Shown: one piece after another, positions 51,234 to 52,437 of the stretch | How the letters are laid out: the number at the start of each line of letters is the position of its first letter | Numbering within the stretch: the first letter of the stretch is position 1 | Assembly: GCA_944382785.1 (NCBI GenBank) | Contig: CALWNO010000015.1 | Span: forward strand, 1 to 52,437 | Direction: 5' to 3' | Length of the DNA: 52,437 nt | Source: an uncultured Gemmiger sp. | Lineage (GTDB): Bacteria > Bacillota > Clostridia > Oscillospirales > Ruminococcaceae | Notes under the pieces: model-generated | The model's database searches: none | The model's input: only the letters and a program-made list of their open reading frames with translations | What the model was told of the DNA's origin: nothing | Program-made: the position numbers and the translations under genes

Positions 51234-52214
51234 ATGAAAAGAAGTTTGTGGATGTGCACGGCAGCCGTTTTGGCGGCCTTGTTGCTGGCAGCCTGTACCG
51301 GGACACCGGCTTCGGGAACTGCCGACGAATCAGCCACAGTCATCACGGCAGAAACGGCCCGCCCGGCTGTCACACCGGAAGCGGCGGCGCCTGCGGTGCA
51401 GCGGGAACAGGTGACTATCGAACGAAACCAGTCTGCCACCCTCTATGACGGCAGCTCCATGCCACAGCAGACTCTGCCGCTCTATTATAATGGAAGCTGG
51501 AAGGGGATGACCTGGGCGGAGGTGGCGGCCGAAACTGGATTTTCGGCGGAGGATCTGCGCATACTGAACCCGAATGTGACCGAGGACGCCCAGGGCAACT
51601 TGCAGAGCACCGGCATAGAACTACTTTTGTCCGAAGCCTGGCCTATCCCGCAGACGGAGGTCTGCCGGGTCACGGTGACCATGCCCGGTATGCCCGAGCC
51701 TTACGACAGCCGGACCTACCAGCTCCCGGATGCCCTGTCCGATGATGCCGCCCGGGCCCTGGCTCTGTGTTATTACCAGATGGAATCCAATGGCCAGGGC
51801 TTTACCACCGAAGCACTGCCGGATACCACCGACTATGTGAAGGTGACGTCCGGTGTCCGGTATGACACCTTCTCCCAGCTGAAAGCCTGGCTGGAAAGCG
51901 TCTATACCCCCGAAGAGGTCTCTGCCATGCTGGACGGGCAGGGGACAGACCCTTATTATAAGGAAGGCCCGGAGGATGCACTGTGGATGCAGGGCTATGC
52001 CTTCGACCATATCATCCCCCAGTCCGGCCAGACCTGTACGGAACCTCAGCAGCAAGCGGACGGGAGCCTGCGGTTTGCTGCTGTCTGTGTCTGCGTGACG
52101 GATGACGAGGGCATCCCCCTTGACGAAGGGCAGGGAAGGCTGTATTATGCTCCTGTGCATCTGGTGCCCACGGCCGAAGGCTGGCGTGTGGCGCAGGCGA
52201 AGGTGCCTTTCTGA
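51234..52214 (+). CDS. Lipoprotein A2: LysM-like plus IseA-like domains
   Basis: 326 residues from ATG 51234 (GAGGAG upstream). Lipobox LLAAC, a LysM-like segment (about 85-135: WAEVAAETGFSAEDLRILNP), then an IseA-like region with YVKVTSGVRYDTFSQLKAWL and a C-terminal part ending in LYYAPVHLVPTAEGWRV, which aligns with PVRLVPTETGWRV of A1. It closes the A1-B1-B2-A2 block. No terminator of clear quality follows. Confidence 0.7.
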   Translation: MKRSLWMCTAAVLAALLLAACTGTPASGTADESATVITAETARPAVTPEAAAPAVQREQVTIERNQSATLYDGSSMPQQTLPLYYNGSWKGMTWAEVAAETGFSAEDLRILNPNVTEDAQGNLQSTGIELLLSEAWPIPQTEVCRVTVTMPGMPEPYDSRTYQLPDALSDDAARALALCYYQMESNGQGFTTEALPDTTDYVKVTSGVRYDTFSQLKAWLESVYTPEEVSAMLDGQGTDPYYKEGPEDALWMQGYAFDHIIPQSGQTCTEPQQQADGSLRFAAVCVCVTDDEGIPLDEGQGRLYYAPVHLVPTAEGWRVAQAKVPF

Positions 52215-52286
52215 ACAGGAGGGCTTCTTCTTTCGGCAAAACGCAGAATTTTTTCAAAAAAAATTGGAAAAAGGCCGAAAAAACAC

Positions 52287-52315
52287 TTGCAACACACGGA
52301 AACGTGTGATATACT
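52287..52315 (+). promoter_or_regulatory. Sigma-A promoter with a palindromic spacer
   Basis: TTGCAA (52287-52292), 17-bp spacer, TATACT (52310-52315). The spacer contains CACACG-GAAA-CGTGTG (52293-52308), a perfect 6-bp palindrome that could be an operator. The gene it drives lies beyond the window. Confidence 0.75.
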
Positions 52316-52320
52316 ACTTC

Positions 52321-52437
52321 ATGGCTGCGAACGGTGTGTGATGAACATCCGTTCATCACGGCCGGCGATATGCGTTGATGCGGGAGGTTGCCGCACTTCT
52401 TGTGCCCAACAAGAGGATGCGGGTTTTTCCGCGGAGT
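52321..52437 (+). promoter_or_regulatory. Folded leader RNA of a downstream gene (perhaps ribosomal-protein type)
   Basis: Perfect hairpin GTGATGAAC (52338-52346) / GTTCATCAC (52351-52359), then GATGCGGGAGGTTGCCGCA and a second hairpin closing with TGCGG near 52408-52412. The pattern resembles leaders before ribosomal-protein operons in clostridia, from memory only. It runs off the window end, so the gene is not seen. Confidence 0.4.

Noticed and set aside
1-52437. tRNA, rRNA, insertion sequences, prophage or defence genes
   Set aside because: None was recognised anywhere in the window; no transposase, integrase, cas or restriction motif was seen.

Overview
The window is about 52 kb of GC-rich DNA, densely coding on both strands. 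The gene set (hrcA-grpE-dnaK-dnaJ behind a CIRCE element, an AbrB/SpoVT-type regulator, rqcH, trmK, BlaI/M56 signalling, many DUF2142/GT-C membrane glycosyltransferase-like proteins, pectin and glycogen catabolism) points to a gut member of the Firmicutes, class Clostridia. Among these, a high-GC Oscillospiraceae/Ruminococcaceae of the Faecalibacterium / Gemmiger / Subdoligranulum type fits best. This taxonomic call is inference from content and base composition; no rRNA or tRNA gene was seen.

Layout. 1-3.7 kb: 3' part of glycogen phosphorylase and a GH13 alpha-glucanase (alpha-glucan breakdown). 3.8-5.4 kb: an NfeD/SPFH membrane pair behind a strong promoter preceded by a 22-bp tandem duplication. 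5.4-12.7 kb (minus): a six-gene operon of MBOAT acyltransferase, SGNH-type partner, capsule-type glycosyltransferase, Wzx-like flippase, GNAT acetyltransferase and hflX. 12.8-15.4 kb: PfkB-family (KDG-type) kinase and a GH28 pectinase-like enzyme. 15.4-17.2 kb: a CorC/CNNM transporter (minus) with a long structured, terminator-containing leader, divergent from legB. 17.2-22.7 kb: legB and three membrane proteins likely to build or transfer surface glycans. 22.8-24.6 kb: ECF sigma, anti-sigma and a third membrane protein in overlapping frames. 24.6-28.9 kb (minus): an Lrp regulator, then a blaI - M56/M23/M23 - coiled-coil M23 operon with a BlaI-like operator. 29-31.2 kb: asparaginase and a convergent AraC regulator. 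31.3-34.3 kb: rfbA-rfbD-rfbB (dTDP-sugar synthesis; rfbC not seen here). 34.4-36.7 kb: an acidic-tailed membrane protein, a Nudix hydrolase and an AbrB/SpoVT regulator. 36.8-41.8 kb: the class I heat-shock operon. 41.9-47.8 kb: a second DUF2142 protein, a DUF1858 redox protein, trmK, a Nif3-like protein and rqcH. 47.9-52.2 kb: four lipoproteins arranged as paralogue pairs A-B-B'-A'. 52.2 kb to the end: a promoter with a palindromic spacer and a folded leader whose gene lies outside the window.

A unifying theme is the cell envelope: polysaccharide export and O-acylation, dTDP-sugar and 4,6-dehydratase chemistry, GT-C proteins, murein hydrolases under a BlaI/M56 sensor, and lipoproteins with LysM/IseA-like and WG-repeat sequence. 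Nearly every convergent gene pair shares one bidirectional intrinsic terminator, and most operons have clear sigma-A promoters with 16-18 bp spacers. The more unusual items are the CorC leader RNA, the M56-M23-M23 fusion with a degenerate first M23 domain, the A-B-B'-A' lipoprotein block, and the 22-bp duplication upstream of the nfeD/SPFH promoter.
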